Assembly (NCBI GenBank): GCA_019118745.1
Contig: DWYJ01000098.1
Location: 1 to 63,551 of the forward strand
DNA length: 63,551 nt
Direction: 5' to 3'
From: Candidatus Desulfovibrio gallistercoris
GTDB taxonomy: Bacteria > Desulfobacterota > Desulfovibrionia > Desulfovibrionales > Desulfovibrionaceae
The position numbers and the translations under genes were made by a program. Under the pieces are notes generated by a model, which saw nothing but the letters and a program-made list of their open reading frames with translations, did no database searches and was not told the origin of the DNA. Shown piece by piece: positions 36,508-47,334 of the stretch (position 1 is its first letter; each line of letters opens with the position of its first letter).

Positions 36508-37053
36508 ATGCCTCCGGTCATCACGCTTTCCACCTCCGCCCCGGCTGACGGCACGCCGCGCGGCACCGGCATCGACGGCGCCTGGTTGCTGCCGCTGCGC
36601 ATCATCGATACGCCGGGCGGCGCCGTCCTGCACATGCTCAAGGCGGCGGCGCCCCTGCGGCCGGGCTGCCCCTGTCCGGATGCGCCGGCTGCGGACGAAC
36701 GCCTGCACCTGGGGGAAGTCTACTTCTCCGAAGTGCTGCCCGGCCACATCAAAGGCTGGAAGCGCCACCGCCGCCAGACCCAGCACTTTGCCGTGCCCAG
36801 CGGCCGCATGGCCCTCGTGCTCTATGACGGCCGCTCCGACTCGTCCACCCAGGGCGTCCTCTGCCGTCTGGAACTGGGCCGCCCCGACGCCTACGCCCTG
36901 CTGCGCGTACCGCCGGGCGTCTGGTATGCCTTCGCCGCCGTGGGGGATGCCCCCGCCCTGCTCTGCAACGGAGCCGACATGCCCCACGACCCCGACGAAG
37001 GCGAGACCCTCCCCCTCGACAGCCCGCGCATCCCCTACAGCTGGGATCGCTGA
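36508..37053 (+). CDS. RmlC-like sugar epimerase (cupin)
   Basis: A 181-residue cupin of the dTDP-4-dehydrorhamnose 3,5-epimerase superfamily. The conserved heart is GEVYFSEVLPGHIKGWKRHRRQTQHFAVPSG, readable in two parts (GEVYFSEVLPGHIKGW and KRHRRQTQHF), with a His in the position of the RmlC catalytic base. From its place after rfbFG it probably epimerises the CDP-4-keto-6-deoxy sugar; the final reductase is not in view. Specificity is inference. A terminator follows at 37206. Confidence 0.75.
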   Translation: MPPVITLSTSAPADGTPRGTGIDGAWLLPLRIIDTPGGAVLHMLKAAAPLRPGCPCPDAPAADERLHLGEVYFSEVLPGHIKGWKRHRRQTQHFAVPSGRMALVLYDGRSDSSTQGVLCRLELGRPDAYALLRVPPGVWYAFAAVGDAPALLCNGADMPHDPDEGETLPLDSPRIPYSWDR

Positions 37054-37070
37054 GAGTCGTCTCTTCTTTT

Positions 37071-37112
37071 CGGGGAGGGAGACCTTTTGTGGACAAAAGG
37101 TCTCCCTCCCCG
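37071..37112. repeat. Perfect 20-bp hairpin, CCTTTTGT type
   Basis: CGGGGAGGGAGACCTTTTGT (37071-37090) and its exact complement (37093-37112) lie 18 nt after the cupin gene stop. It belongs to the same structural family as 19506-19549 and may stabilise the 3' end of the CDP-sugar transcript. Confidence 0.75.
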
Positions 37113-37205
37113 AACCCCTCCCTCCCAAAAAACTTTACTTGTCCAGATGCAGGCCGTCGCGACACGCAAGGCAGCGGCGGCTGCGAGCCAGCCCAAACCT
37201 TTAGG

Positions 37206-37248
37206 AAAGGCGGAGCGAACAGCAAACACTGTTTGCTCCGCCTTTTCT
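37206..37248 (+). terminator. Terminator-like hairpin of the CDP-sugar genes
   Basis: AAAGGCGGAGCGAACAG (37206-37222) pairs with CTGTTTGCTCCGCCTTT (37229-37245) with one G-T pair, followed by TCT. Confidence 0.6.
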
Positions 37249-37629
37249 GCATCCAGCCGGGGAACGGCACAGACACGCGACACCTTGCAGGGGCACGTTG
37301 CCCGGCATGGATCCTGACAAACGTTTGGGGAAGAGAGAGAGGGGGGGCGCGAGGGGGGAGAGGGGAAACGTTTTTCAAAACGGTTCCCTTCTCCTCCTCG
37401 CAAAAGTCTTTCCGCTTACTTTAAACGCACACCAGACGATTTAGGCTGTCCGCTCCGCCTTTCCTGCATCCAGCCGGGGGACGGCACAGACGCGCGACAC
37501 CTTGCAGGGGCACGTCGCCCGGCATGTACCCTGACAAACGTTTGGGGAAGGGAGAGGGGGTGCGCGAGGGGGAGAGGGGAAACGTTTTTCAAAACGGTTC
37601 CCCTCTCCCCCTCGCAAAAGTCTTTCCGC
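37236..37629. repeat. Tandem duplication of about 215 bp with hairpins
   Basis: CTCCGCCTTTTCTGCATCCA at 37236 recurs as a near copy at 37453, and the distal block CAAAAGTCTTTCCGC at 37401 recurs at 37615. Each unit ends in a hairpin of GGGGAGAGGGGAAACG type. The second copy runs up to the stop of the minus-strand membrane protein. The gap 37054-37629 holds no gene. Confidence 0.8.
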
Positions 37630-39273
37630 CTAGTTTTTGTGCACATTCCTGACGAGCAGATAGCGGGCGTTCTCCCAGACGACGGGGCCCACCTCCGCTT
37701 CCAGGCGCGCACGGTCCTGCGGTCGTTCGCTCAGCAGGTAATCCGGCGCGGTGGAGAGGCCCAGCTCGATATAGCTTTCCGGCGAGGCTCTGAGGGCCGT
37801 TTCGATGCGTTCCCAGTCATGGAGCAGGCGCATGTCCTTGGCATGGTACAGCAGGGCGGCGTCCTTCCAGGCCCAGGTCAGGGGCCGGTGGGCGGCATAG
37901 CGAATGGCCTGATCCTCACCGGGGAAAAAGAGGGTCTCGCCGGGGCGGGTATGTTCTTTGACGGCGCTGATCATCTCCGCCCGTTGCAGCAGCGGCCCGT
38001 AGGCTTCTTCATAGCGAGCCGCATCGAGCCGGTTCCAGTACCAGGCAAGGGCGTTGCGCGCCAGATCCTGCTGGCCGCCGCAGAAAAAGCCAATCACCAG
38101 CCCCAGACAGCACAGACAGGCGGCCGTCCGCTGCCAGACGGGGCGCTCCGTGCGCGTGGCGATCCGCCGCCACAGGATGTTGGCCCCGAGGAAGATGAGG
38201 CACATGGCAAAAAACGGCAGGAAGCGGTGCACGCGCGCCAGATCGAACTCGAGACGCAGGCGGCCCAGATGACGGCTGATCTCCTGATCCAGCACGAACA
38301 GCAGGATCACAACGTACACGCCCGCTATCCAGAGCCAGATATGCTTGCCCAGCAGTCGTTCCCGCTGGTCGCCGTATTTCGCGATCGCCCAGGTGCCCAG
38401 CAACGCCAGCGGGAACACGGGCAGCAGCGTATACTGCCGGTAAAATTTCGCCATGCCGCGCAGATATTCGGTGTATTCGATGTCAAAGCGCGTCCGCAGG
38501 ATGTGATCCATGAAGGTCACGTCCTCGGGGCCGAGCCGGACCGCGGAAGCCTGCAGATAGACCAGCGCATACGGCGTCATGGCCGCCAGGAAGCAGAGGC
38601 CGCACAGCAGCAGCCGGCCCGCATGACGCGGCCAGAAAACGCCGCGGGGGCGGCAGGCGGCGAAACTCAGCCAGAAGCCCGCCGCCACCGGCAGCGAGCT
38701 GATGGCATGGACATAGACGAGCCCGCCCAGCGCCGCCATGAAGAGCGGCCACCAGCGCGGGCGCTGGAGTATGGCCAGCCCGACGCAGATGAAGAGAGCG
38801 TAGCAGGCGCTGAACAGGCTGCGCGGCGTATAGTCCCGGTAACCCGCGCCCCAGTAGGTCCCCCACGGCGTCCAGAAACAGAGCCCCATGAGGATGGTGA
38901 AGATGAGCGCCTTCCAGCGCTGGCCGAAGAGCACGATGCCCAGCAGGTAGAACGTCGCATAATGCAGGAAGACGCTTACACCGGTAAGTTGCAGGTAGGC
39001 TATGCCGTAATTGCCGTCATCGTTCCCCAGCCAGCTCAGCAGCGGGACAAGGCCGGTCACATGGGAAGAGAACAGCGCGGGCGACGAAAAGGCGACGTCT
39101 TTCAGGAAGTCCCCAGGCTGGGCATAGGCCGCCGCAATGGCGGCGTACATGGCCGGGTCGGTCGTCAGATCCAGCCCTCCGATGGATGCGCCGATGCGGC
39201 CATAGTGCAGCAGCACGGCAAAAAGAAGAATCCCCAGCCCGACGCCGAGATCGAATCGTGTCACCTTGCCCAT
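37630..39273 (-). CDS. Polytopic membrane protein, possible GT-C-type enzyme
   Basis: A 547-residue protein with roughly ten to twelve hydrophobic helices in its first 400 residues and a soluble C-terminal tail of about 150. The first periplasmic loop carries acidic residues (GGLDLTTDPAMYAAIAAAY), an arrangement seen in GT-C glycosyltransferases, and aromatic loops follow (GTYWGAGYRDYTPRSLFSACY). I do not recognise a specific family; the glycosyltransferase idea also leans on the nearby CDP-sugar genes. GGAGG lies 6 nt before the ATG at 39273. Confidence 0.55.
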   Translation of the reverse strand: MGKVTRFDLGVGLGILLFAVLLHYGRIGASIGGLDLTTDPAMYAAIAAAYAQPGDFLKDVAFSSPALFSSHVTGLVPLLSWLGNDDGNYGIAYLQLTGVSVFLHYATFYLLGIVLFGQRWKALIFTILMGLCFWTPWGTYWGAGYRDYTPRSLFSACYALFICVGLAILQRPRWWPLFMAALGGLVYVHAISSLPVAAGFWLSFAACRPRGVFWPRHAGRLLLCGLCFLAAMTPYALVYLQASAVRLGPEDVTFMDHILRTRFDIEYTEYLRGMAKFYRQYTLLPVFPLALLGTWAIAKYGDQRERLLGKHIWLWIAGVYVVILLFVLDQEISRHLGRLRLEFDLARVHRFLPFFAMCLIFLGANILWRRIATRTERPVWQRTAACLCCLGLVIGFFCGGQQDLARNALAWYWNRLDAARYEEAYGPLLQRAEMISAVKEHTRPGETLFFPGEDQAIRYAAHRPLTWAWKDAALLYHAKDMRLLHDWERIETALRASPESYIELGLSTAPDYLLSERPQDRARLEAEVGPVVWENARYLLVRNVHKN

Positions 39274-39675
39274 CTGGCCTCCGCCATCCTGTCGGACGTT
39301 TGCGCGTTTTTCCGCTGGGAGCGGCCCCTGCCGCCGCGTCTCCGGCGCCATGCGGCCCGCCGGGCCGCCTGCAAACCTCCTCCCGCCCTGAGGCCTGCAA
39401 AAAGGGAATCCATCTTATGCCGATATTGTGTCATTTGCGTGAACATGTTGAACGGCAGCGCATTTTTCCGCAACTGCTCCCGCAAGGCAAGTCCACAGGC
39501 CGACCGCCCGAAAAAATCGGACGCGGCCTCTTTTCCGCAGGGCCCTGCCCGGCAGGGCGTATCAGAAAAATTTTATAAACAATTTCAACGGATAAAGCAA
39601 ATCAGCCGCACACGCCCGTTTGCTTTTGGATGAACGGCCGTCACGAGCCTTGCCTCTTCCCCCGGCAAAAGCGCC
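39274..39675. other. Non-coding gap between membrane protein and RND pump
   Basis: About 400 bp. The part from 39410 to 39630 is A+T-rich and likely holds the promoter of the minus-strand membrane protein. I see no terminator for the RND operon and no supported gene. Confidence 0.45.
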
Positions 39676-42600
39676 CTAGCTTCGCCGGGACAGCACGGCC
39701 AGCCGGGCCGCCCGCACGGAGCCGTAGCGCAGCCGCCACCAGCGTCGCCGCAGGCGCAGGCGCAGTCTGTCCAGACAGAGGTAGACCACGGGCGTGGTAT
39801 AGAGCGTCAGCACCTGGCTCACCATGAGGCCGCCCACGATGGTGATGCCCAGCGGCTGGCGGATCTCCGCGCCGTCGCCCTGTCCGAGGGCCAGCGGCAC
39901 GGCTCCCAGGGCCGCGGCCATGGTCGTCATCATGATGGGGCGGAAGCGCAGGCGGCAGGCCTCGTAAATGGCTTCCTGCGGCGGCAGCTTGCGGGTGTGG
40001 GCGGCGTCCAGCGCAAAATCGATCATCATGATGGCGTTTTTCTTGACGATGCCGCAGAGCAGCAGCACGCCGATGAGCGCGATGACGCTGAATTCCATGC
40101 CTACGGCCATGAGCGCCAGCAACGCGCCACCGCCGGCCGACGGCAGGGTGGACAGGATGGTGATGGGATGGATGAGGCTTTCGTACAGCACGCCCAGCAC
40201 GATGTAGAGGGCCACCAGCGCCGCGAAGATCAGCACGATCTGATTGCGGATGGTCTCGTTGAAGAGTTTGGCCGTGCCCTGGAAGCTGCCCACGATGGTG
40301 GAAGGCATGCCGATGCTGACGCGCACGCGGTCGATGGCCTCCTGCGCCTGCGAGAGCGACGCGCCCTCGGCCAGGTTGAAGGAGAGGGTCACGGCGGCGA
40401 ACTGCCCCTGATGCGCCACCGAGAGCGGCGCGAAGCCCGGCCCCACTTCGGCCACGCTCAGGAGCGGCACAAGGCCGCCGCTGCCCGGCAGGTAGACCTT
40501 TTGCAGAGCATCCTGCCCTTCCAGCCAGTCGGGCATGAATTCCAGCACCACGCGGTACTGGTTCTTGTCCTGATAGATGGTGGACACCTGCCGCTGACCG
40601 AAGGCGTTGTTCAGGGCGCTGTCCACGTCGTCCATGGTCAGGCCCAGGCGCGCCAGCGCGTCGCGGTCCACACTGAGCAGGGTCTGCAGGCCGCGTTCCT
40701 CGATGTCGCTGTCCACATCCTTGAGGATGGGGATCGTGGCGAAGGCGTCCCGCAGCTTCCGGCCCCAGGTGCGCAGGGCGTCCAGGTCGTCGGCCTGGAG
40801 CGTGTACTGATACTGGGCATTGGAACTGCGGCCGCCCATGCGCAGGTCCTGCGCGGGCTGGAGGAAGATCTGCATGCCCGGCTCGGAGGAGAGCTTGCCC
40901 CGCAGGCGGCCGATGACCTGCATGGCGGAGATGCCGCGCTCTTCCAGCGGTTTCAGGGCGATGAACACGCCCCCGCCCCCGCGCGAGCCGGACATATGGC
41001 CGGAGACCTGCTCCACGGCAGGGTCTTCCTGGATGAGACGCATGAGGCGCGGCATCTTTTCCTGCAGACTCTGGAAGGAGGCGCTCTGGTCGGCGCGCAT
41101 GCCGCCCATGATCACGCCCGTGTCCTGCGTGGGAAAAAAGCCCTTGGGGACGACCATGTACAGCCAGACGTTGCCCGCCATGACCAGCAGCAGAGAGAGC
41201 ATGGTCAGGCGCGGATGCCGCAGCACCACGGCCAGGCTGCGTTCGTAGCCGCGCTGCATGCCACCCAGCAGACCGCCCCACCACAGGCCCAGGCGCGTGA
41301 ACAGGCGGGAGACGATGCCGCCCCGCCGCTCAAGCCGCCCGCTGCGGCGGGAAAGGTCTTCTTCATAGGGGCGCAGGTAGCGGGCGCACATCATGGGCGT
41401 GGTGGTCAGGGACACCACCATCGAAACGAGCACCGCCGTGGCCAGCACCACGGAGAACTCCCGGAACAGCCGCCCCACGATGCCGCCCATGAAGAGGATG
41501 GGGATGAAGACCGCCACCAGCGAGAGCGAGATGGAGATGACGGTGAAGCCCACCTCTCGCGCGCCGCGCAGGGCGGCACGGAGCGGCGTCTCCCCCAGCT
41601 CCATGCGGCGGACGATGTTCTCCAGCACCACGATGGCGTCGTCCACCACAAAGCCCGTGGCCACGGTGAGCGCCATGAGGGAAAGGTTGTCCAGCGTGTA
41701 GCCGCAAAGGTACATGACCCCGAAGGTGCCGATGAGCGACACCGGGGCCGCCACCGCCGGGATGGCCGTGGCCCGTCCGTTGCGCAGGAAGAGGAAGACC
41801 ACCAGCACCACCAGCGCCACGGAGAGGAGCAGGCTCTTCTCCACTTCGGCCAGCGAGGCACGGATGGTGATGGAACGGTCCATGCGCACGGTGAGGTCCG
41901 CGCTTTCCGGCAGCCAGGAGCGCAGTTGCGGCAGCATGGACTTCACTCTGTCCACGGTCTCGATGATATTGGCCCCGGTGGCGCGAAAGACCATGAGCAG
42001 GATGGCCTGCCGGCCGTTGGAAAGGGCCATGTTGCGCACGTCCTGCGAGCTCATCTCCACCGTGGCCACATCGCCGAGGCGGATGACGGCATCCCCCTTG
42101 CGGGCCACGATGAGCCGCCGGTAGCCGTCCACGTCGGAGAGCTGGTCCGCCGCGTCCACCAGCCAGAACGTCCCTTCGCTCTCCACCATGCCCTTGGGCA
42201 GATAGGCATTGGCCCCGCTGATGGCCCGGCGCACGTCCTCGCTGCTGACGCCCGCCCGGCTCAGGGCATCGGGGATGAGGCGCACGCGCACGGCGGGCAG
42301 CGCCCCGCCGCCCAGCGTCACCTCGCCCACGCCGGGGATCTGGGCGATCTTCTGGGCCAGCACGGTGGAGGCCGCGTCGTAGAGCTGGGAGCTGGTCAGC
42401 ACTTCCGAGGTCACGGACAGGATCATGATGGGCGCGCCCGACGGGTTCACCTTGCGGTAGGTGGGGTTGGACGGCATGGTCGGCAGGGTCGAGCGCGCGG
42501 CGTTGATGGCCGCCTGCACGTCACGGGCCGCGCCGTTGACGTCGCGGTCCAGATCGAACTGCAGGATGACGCTGGTGGAGCCGAGGCTGCTGCTGGAGGT

Positions 42601-42909
42601 CATCTCCGTGACCCCGGCGATGCGGCCCAGGGCGCGTTCCAGCGGGGTGGCCACGGTGGCGGCCATGGTCTCCGGGCTGGCGCCGGGCATGGAGGCGCGC
42701 ACCACCACCACGGGCAGATCCACCTCCGGCAGCGGGGCCACCGGCAGCAGGCGGAAGGCGATGATCCCCGCCAGCGCTATGGCCAGCGTCAGCAATGTGG
42801 TGGCCACGGGCCGCCGGATGAAGGGCGCGGAAAAGTTGACCGGCAGGAACTCCGGCCCGAAGCGATGCCGCCGGGCCGCCCCTTCGCCGTCGAAATCCTG
42901 CGGCTTCAT
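39676..42909 (-). CDS. RND efflux transporter, MdtC-like
   Basis: A 1077-residue inner-membrane proton-driven exporter of the AcrB/MdtBC superfamily. It has the RND N-terminus [32 protein letters not shown], two sets of six helices around large periplasmic loops, and [18 protein letters not shown] with the paired Asp of the proton relay region. MdtB and MdtC work as a mixed trimer, so this gene and its neighbour probably form one pump. Compared with its neighbour it has about 25 extra N-terminal residues. It overlaps the upstream RND gene by ATGA. No outer-membrane TolC-like gene is in the window. Confidence 0.9.
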   Translation of the reverse strand: MKPQDFDGEGAARRHRFGPEFLPVNFSAPFIRRPVATTLLTLAIALAGIIAFRLLPVAPLPEVDLPVVVVRASMPGASPETMAATVATPLERALGRIAGVTEMTSSSSLGSTSVILQFDLDRDVNGAARDVQAAINAARSTLPTMPSNPTYRKVNPSGAPIMILSVTSEVLTSSQLYDAASTVLAQKIAQIPGVGEVTLGGGALPAVRVRLIPDALSRAGVSSEDVRRAISGANAYLPKGMVESEGTFWLVDAADQLSDVDGYRRLIVARKGDAVIRLGDVATVEMSSQDVRNMALSNGRQAILLMVFRATGANIIETVDRVKSMLPQLRSWLPESADLTVRMDRSITIRASLAEVEKSLLLSVALVVLVVFLFLRNGRATAIPAVAAPVSLIGTFGVMYLCGYTLDNLSLMALTVATGFVVDDAIVVLENIVRRMELGETPLRAALRGAREVGFTVISISLSLVAVFIPILFMGGIVGRLFREFSVVLATAVLVSMVVSLTTTPMMCARYLRPYEEDLSRRSGRLERRGGIVSRLFTRLGLWWGGLLGGMQRGYERSLAVVLRHPRLTMLSLLLVMAGNVWLYMVVPKGFFPTQDTGVIMGGMRADQSASFQSLQEKMPRLMRLIQEDPAVEQVSGHMSGSRGGGGVFIALKPLEERGISAMQVIGRLRGKLSSEPGMQIFLQPAQDLRMGGRSSNAQYQYTLQADDLDALRTWGRKLRDAFATIPILKDVDSDIEERGLQTLLSVDRDALARLGLTMDDVDSALNNAFGQRQVSTIYQDKNQYRVVLEFMPDWLEGQDALQKVYLPGSGGLVPLLSVAEVGPGFAPLSVAHQGQFAAVTLSFNLAEGASLSQAQEAIDRVRVSIGMPSTIVGSFQGTAKLFNETIRNQIVLIFAALVALYIVLGVLYESLIHPITILSTLPSAGGGALLALMAVGMEFSVIALIGVLLLCGIVKKNAIMMIDFALDAAHTRKLPPQEAIYEACRLRFRPIMMTTMAAALGAVPLALGQGDGAEIRQPLGITIVGGLMVSQVLTLYTTPVVYLCLDRLRLRLRRRWWRLRYGSVRAARLAVLSRRS

Positions 42910-45900
42910 GGCCGTTCCTCCGCCGCCTCTCCCTCAGCGAGCATGCCGGAACGGCGACGCCGGAAGCGGATGGCCAGCCGGTCGAACCAGAGATAGATCA
43001 CCGGCGTGGTGAAGAGGGTCAGCACCTGGCTGAAGATGAGGCCGCCCACCATGGTCACCCCCAGGGGCCGCCGCAGTTCCGCGCCCATGCCCCAGCCGAT
43101 CATGAGCGGCAGCGCGCCCAGCAGGGCCGCCATGGTGGTCATGAGGATGGGCCGCAGGCGCAGCAGGCAGGCCTGCCGGATGGCCTCTTCCGGGCTCTTG
43201 CCCTCGTTGCGTTCGGCGTCGAGGGCGAAGTCGATCATCATGATGGCGTTTTTCTTGACGATGCCGATGAGCAGGATGATGCCGATGATGCCCACCACGC
43301 CCAGCTCCATGCCGCCCAGCATGAGCGCCAGCAGCGCGCCCACCCCGGCCGACGGCAGAGTGGACAGGATGGTGACCGGGTGCACGTAGCTTTCGTAGAG
43401 CACGCCCAGCACGATATACATGGTGATGATGGCCGCCAGCACCAGCCAGACCTGATTGGTGGTGGAAGACTGGAAGGCCAGCGCCGCCCCTTGGAACTGA
43501 CAGCGCAGGGAGGCGGGCAGGCCCAGCTCCCGTTCGGCGGCCAGTACGGCGTCCACCGCGGCGCTCAGGGACGAGCCCTCGGCCACGTTGAAGGAGATGG
43601 TGGCCACGGGGAACTGCCCCTGCCGGGCGATGGAAAGGCGCGTGGCGCGCTCCTCCATCCTGACCAGCGTGCTCAGCGGCACAGGCTGCCCGTCCGAACT
43701 TTTCACGTAGATGTTCTCCAGCGCGCCCGGCCCGTTGCGAAAGCGCGGGGCCGTCTCCAGCACCACCTTGTACTGGTTGGTCTGGGTGAAGATGGTGGAG
43801 ATGAGCCGCTGCCCCAGCGCATCATACAGCGCATTGTCGATGTCGCTCATGGTGAGCCCGTAGCGGCCCGCGCTGTCCCGGTCGATGTCCAGCCAGAGCA
43901 CGCGGCCGTAGCCCTGCAGGTCGCTGGTCACATGGTCGAGTTCCGGCAGCCGGGCCAGGGCGGCCACGATCTTCGGCGTCCATTTCTGGAGCTGGTCCCG
44001 GTCCAGCGCCTCCACCGTGAACTGGTACTGGGTGCGGGACACCCTGTCCTCGATGGTCAGGTCCTGCACGGGCTGCATGTAGAGCTTCAGGCCCGGCCGG
44101 GCATCGGCCTGCGCCATGATGCGCCGGGCGATCTCCGGCGCGCGGGCGTCGCGGTCGGCCAGCGGCTTGAGGTTCACCGTCAGCCGGGAGGTGCCCAGAC
44201 TGGGATTGACGCCGTCCACCCCCACCAGGAAGACCACGCTGTCCACCGCCGGATCGGCCAGGATGAGGTCGGAAAGTTCCTTCTGGCGGCGGGTCATGGC
44301 CGCAAAGGACGAATCCTGCGGCGCTTCGGCTATGCCCTGGATGACGCCCGTGTCCTGCGTGGGGAAGAAGCCCTTGGGCACCACGATGTAAAGGAAGACC
44401 GTCAGCGCCAGCGTGCCCAGCGCCACCAGCAGGGTCAGGCCCTGATGGGCCAGCACCCAGTCCAGCTTGCGGGCGTACCAGTCCAGCAGCCGGGCAAAGA
44501 AACCGCTCTCCGCCTGCCGCTTCTCGTGCCGCATGGCCTGGGGATGCAGCATGGTGGCGCAGAGCATGGGCGTGAGGCTCAGGGAGATGCCCGCCGAGAT
44601 GAGGATGGTCACGGCCAGCGTGACCGCGAATTCCCGGAACAGCCGCCCGGCCACGTCGCCCATGAAGAGCAGCGGGATGAGCACGGCCACCAGCGAGAGC
44701 GTCAGGGAGATGATGGTGAAGCCGATCTGCCCCGCGCCGCGCAGGGCGGCGGGCACGGGCTTCATGCCCATCTCCAGATAGCGGGAGATGTTCTCGATGA
44801 CCACGATGGCGTCGTCCACCACGAAGCCCGTGGCGATGACCAGCGCCATGAGGGTCAGGTTGTTGAGGGAATAGCCCGCAAGGTACATGACCCCCAGCGA
44901 GCCCACCAGCGAGAGCGGCACGGCCAGCGCCGGGATGATCGTGGCCGAGGCGTTGCGCAGGAAGAGCCAGATCACCCAGATGACCAGCGCGATGGAGAGC
45001 AGGAGCTCCAGCTGCACGTCATGCACCGTGGCGCGGATGGTGGTGGTGCGGTCGGTGACCACGCGCACCTCCACATTGCCGGGCAGGGTCTTCTGCAATT
45101 CCGGCAGCAGGTCGATCACGCTGTCCGCCACCTTGATGACGTTGGCCCCCGGTTGCCGCTGCACCGACAGCACGATGGCCTGCCGGAAGGCCTGACCGTC
45201 GCCCGCGGCATAGGCCGAGAGGCGGGCGTTCTCCGCTCCTTCCACCACTTCGGCCACGTCCTTGAGGCGCAGGGGCGCGCCGTCCTTGTAGCCGATGATG
45301 GTCTGAGCGTATTCCGCGGCCGAGGCCAGCTGGTCGTTGGCGTCGATGGTGCTGGCGCGTTCCGGCCCGTCAAAGCTGCCCTTGGCGCCGTTGACGTTGG
45401 CCGAACTGATGGCCGAGCGGATGTCGGCCAGGGTCAGGCCCGCCGCGGCCAGCGCCTTGGGATTGACCTGCACCCGCACCGCGGGCCGCTCGCCGCCGGA
45501 GAGCGTCACCAGGCCCACCCCGGAGAGCTGGGAGATCTTCTGGGCCAGACGGGTGTCCACCAGGTCTTCCAGCCGGGTCATGGGCATGGCGTCGCTCATG
45601 ACGGCCAGGGTGATGATGGCCGGGTCCGCCGGGTTGACCTTGTTGTAGACCGGCGGATTGGGCAGATCCGAGGGCAGCAGGTTGTCCGCCGAATTGATGG
45701 CCGCCTGCACTTCCTGCTCCGCCACGTCCAGCGGCACGGAAAGGTCGAACTGCAAGGTGATGACCGACGAGCCCGCCGAGGAGAGGGACGTCATCTGCAC
45801 AAGGCCCGACATGCTGCCGAACTGCCGTTCCAGCGGGGCGGTGACCACGGCCGAGGTCACTTCCGGCGACGCGCCGGGATAGAAGGTCTGCACCTGGATG

Positions 45901-46031
45901 GTGGGATAGTCGATCTGCGGCAGGGCCGAAATGGGCAGATAGCTGTAGGCCAGCAGGCCCGACAGCAGGAGCGCCGCCATGAGCAGCGAGGTCGCTATGG
46001 GCCGGAGGATGAAGATGCGGGAAAGGTTCAT
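42906..46031 (-). CDS. RND efflux transporter, MdtB-like
   Basis: A 1041-residue RND exporter, paralogous to the next gene. Visible blocks: [56 protein letters not shown], and [18 protein letters not shown] with the proton-relay Asp pair. It lies 133 nt after the adaptor gene and overlaps its partner by 4 nt. Order adaptor-B-C matches E. coli mdtABC, whose pump exports bile salts and some drugs; the actual substrate here is not known. Confidence 0.9.
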   Translation of the reverse strand: MNLSRIFILRPIATSLLMAALLLSGLLAYSYLPISALPQIDYPTIQVQTFYPGASPEVTSAVVTAPLERQFGSMSGLVQMTSLSSAGSSVITLQFDLSVPLDVAEQEVQAAINSADNLLPSDLPNPPVYNKVNPADPAIITLAVMSDAMPMTRLEDLVDTRLAQKISQLSGVGLVTLSGGERPAVRVQVNPKALAAAGLTLADIRSAISSANVNGAKGSFDGPERASTIDANDQLASAAEYAQTIIGYKDGAPLRLKDVAEVVEGAENARLSAYAAGDGQAFRQAIVLSVQRQPGANVIKVADSVIDLLPELQKTLPGNVEVRVVTDRTTTIRATVHDVQLELLLSIALVIWVIWLFLRNASATIIPALAVPLSLVGSLGVMYLAGYSLNNLTLMALVIATGFVVDDAIVVIENISRYLEMGMKPVPAALRGAGQIGFTIISLTLSLVAVLIPLLFMGDVAGRLFREFAVTLAVTILISAGISLSLTPMLCATMLHPQAMRHEKRQAESGFFARLLDWYARKLDWVLAHQGLTLLVALGTLALTVFLYIVVPKGFFPTQDTGVIQGIAEAPQDSSFAAMTRRQKELSDLILADPAVDSVVFLVGVDGVNPSLGTSRLTVNLKPLADRDARAPEIARRIMAQADARPGLKLYMQPVQDLTIEDRVSRTQYQFTVEALDRDQLQKWTPKIVAALARLPELDHVTSDLQGYGRVLWLDIDRDSAGRYGLTMSDIDNALYDALGQRLISTIFTQTNQYKVVLETAPRFRNGPGALENIYVKSSDGQPVPLSTLVRMEERATRLSIARQGQFPVATISFNVAEGSSLSAAVDAVLAAERELGLPASLRCQFQGAALAFQSSTTNQVWLVLAAIITMYIVLGVLYESYVHPVTILSTLPSAGVGALLALMLGGMELGVVGIIGIILLIGIVKKNAIMMIDFALDAERNEGKSPEEAIRQACLLRLRPILMTTMAALLGALPLMIGWGMGAELRRPLGVTMVGGLIFSQVLTLFTTPVIYLWFDRLAIRFRRRRSGMLAEGEAAEERP

Positions 46032-46164
46032 GGCTGATCACGGGGTTCGGGTCGGCGCCGCCCCGTCCGGCGGGCTGCCTCACCTGTGCGGCGCGGCGTC
46101 CGCAGGTGCGGGGGGACGGAGAGCGGCGGGGAAGACGCGGGAGGCGGGTGGGGAGCGCAGGCCG

Positions 46165-47334
46165 CTACTCCAGCGGTTCGGCGCGGGGGGTGTCCATGCG
46201 GGCGGCCACATTGACGGTGATGCCGTCGCGCAGGCGGTCCAGCCCGTCCACCACGACCACATCTCCGGGTTCCAGCCCCTTGTCGATGACCGCGAGCTGG
46301 TTGGTGCTCACGCCCGGCGTCACGTCGCGCACATGGGCCACGTTGTCCGCATCCACCACATAGACGTAGGAGCCGCGGCTGCCCAGCTGCACGGCCGCGG
46401 CCGGTACGGTGACGGCGTCCTTGAGCAGCTTGACCATGACACGGGCATTGACGAACTGCTGCGCATACAGCAGGCCGCCGTCATTGGGGAAAAGGGCCTT
46501 GAGCTTCACCGTGCCGGTGGTGGAGTCGATCTGATTGTCCATGGAGAGCAGCTCGCCCACGGCGATGAGCCCCTTCTGTTCCCGGTCCCAGGCCTGCACG
46601 AGCGGCCGCCCGGCCTCTTCCTTGCGAGCCGCGCGCAGGGCCTCGCGCACCAGCGGCACGCGGTTCTCCGGCAGGGTGAACAGCACATGACAGGGCCGCG
46701 TCTCGGTGATGCGGACGATGCCCTCGCTGTCCGAGCTCTTGATCATGTTGCCCTCGTCCACCTTCTTCAGGCCGAGGATGCCGCCCACGGGCGCGGTGAT
46801 GCGGCTGTAGGTCAGTTGCAGGGCCGCGGCTTCCACGGCGGCCTTGTCCGCCGCCACCACGCCCTCGTACTGCCGTACCAGCGCACGCTGGGTCTCGTAC
46901 TGCTGGGCCGACACGTAGTCGTTCTTCACCAGCTTGGCGTAGCGTTCAAGGTCGCTGCGGGCATTGGCGAGCTGGGCCTGGTCGCGCAGCAGGTTGCCCT
47001 TGGCCTGCGCCAGTTCGGCCTCGAAGGGGCGGGGGTCGATCTCGGCCAGCAGGTCGCCCGCGGCCACGCGGCGGCCTTCCGTGAAGTGCAGCTTGACGAG
47101 CTGCCCGTCCACCCGGCTGGTGACCAGCACGTCGCTGGACGGCTCCACCGTGCCGAGACCATTGAGGAAATAGGGCATGTCCTGAGACAGCGCCGTGGCC
47201 ACGCGCACGGGCGGCGCATCGGCGGCCATGCGGGGGCCTCCGGGCCCGGAAGCGAAGAAAAGGCGATAGGCCGCCAGCAGGACGGCGCAAATGAGGACAA
47301 GGCGAATCAGTCTGCCCCGTGCGGGAAGTTTCAT
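46165..47334 (-). CDS. RND periplasmic adaptor, MdtA-like
   Basis: A 389-residue membrane-fusion protein that connects the RND pump to an outer-membrane channel. An N-terminal membrane anchor (LVLICAVLLAAYRLFF) is followed by the lipoyl half GTVEPSSDVLVTSRVDGQLVKL (in two parts), a helical hairpin (EAELAQAKGNLLRDQAQLANA) and the second lipoyl half ITAPVGGILG. No lipoprotein Cys is present. Its ATG overlaps the sensor kinase stop by 4 nt, so the pump is directly coupled to its regulator genes. Confidence 0.9.
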   Translation of the reverse strand: MKLPARGRLIRLVLICAVLLAAYRLFFASGPGGPRMAADAPPVRVATALSQDMPYFLNGLGTVEPSSDVLVTSRVDGQLVKLHFTEGRRVAAGDLLAEIDPRPFEAELAQAKGNLLRDQAQLANARSDLERYAKLVKNDYVSAQQYETQRALVRQYEGVVAADKAAVEAAALQLTYSRITAPVGGILGLKKVDEGNMIKSSDSEGIVRITETRPCHVLFTLPENRVPLVREALRAARKEEAGRPLVQAWDREQKGLIAVGELLSMDNQIDSTTGTVKLKALFPNDGGLLYAQQFVNARVMVKLLKDAVTVPAAAVQLGSRGSYVYVVDADNVAHVRDVTPGVSTNQLAVIDKGLEPGDVVVVDGLDRLRDGITVNVAARMDTPRAEPLE

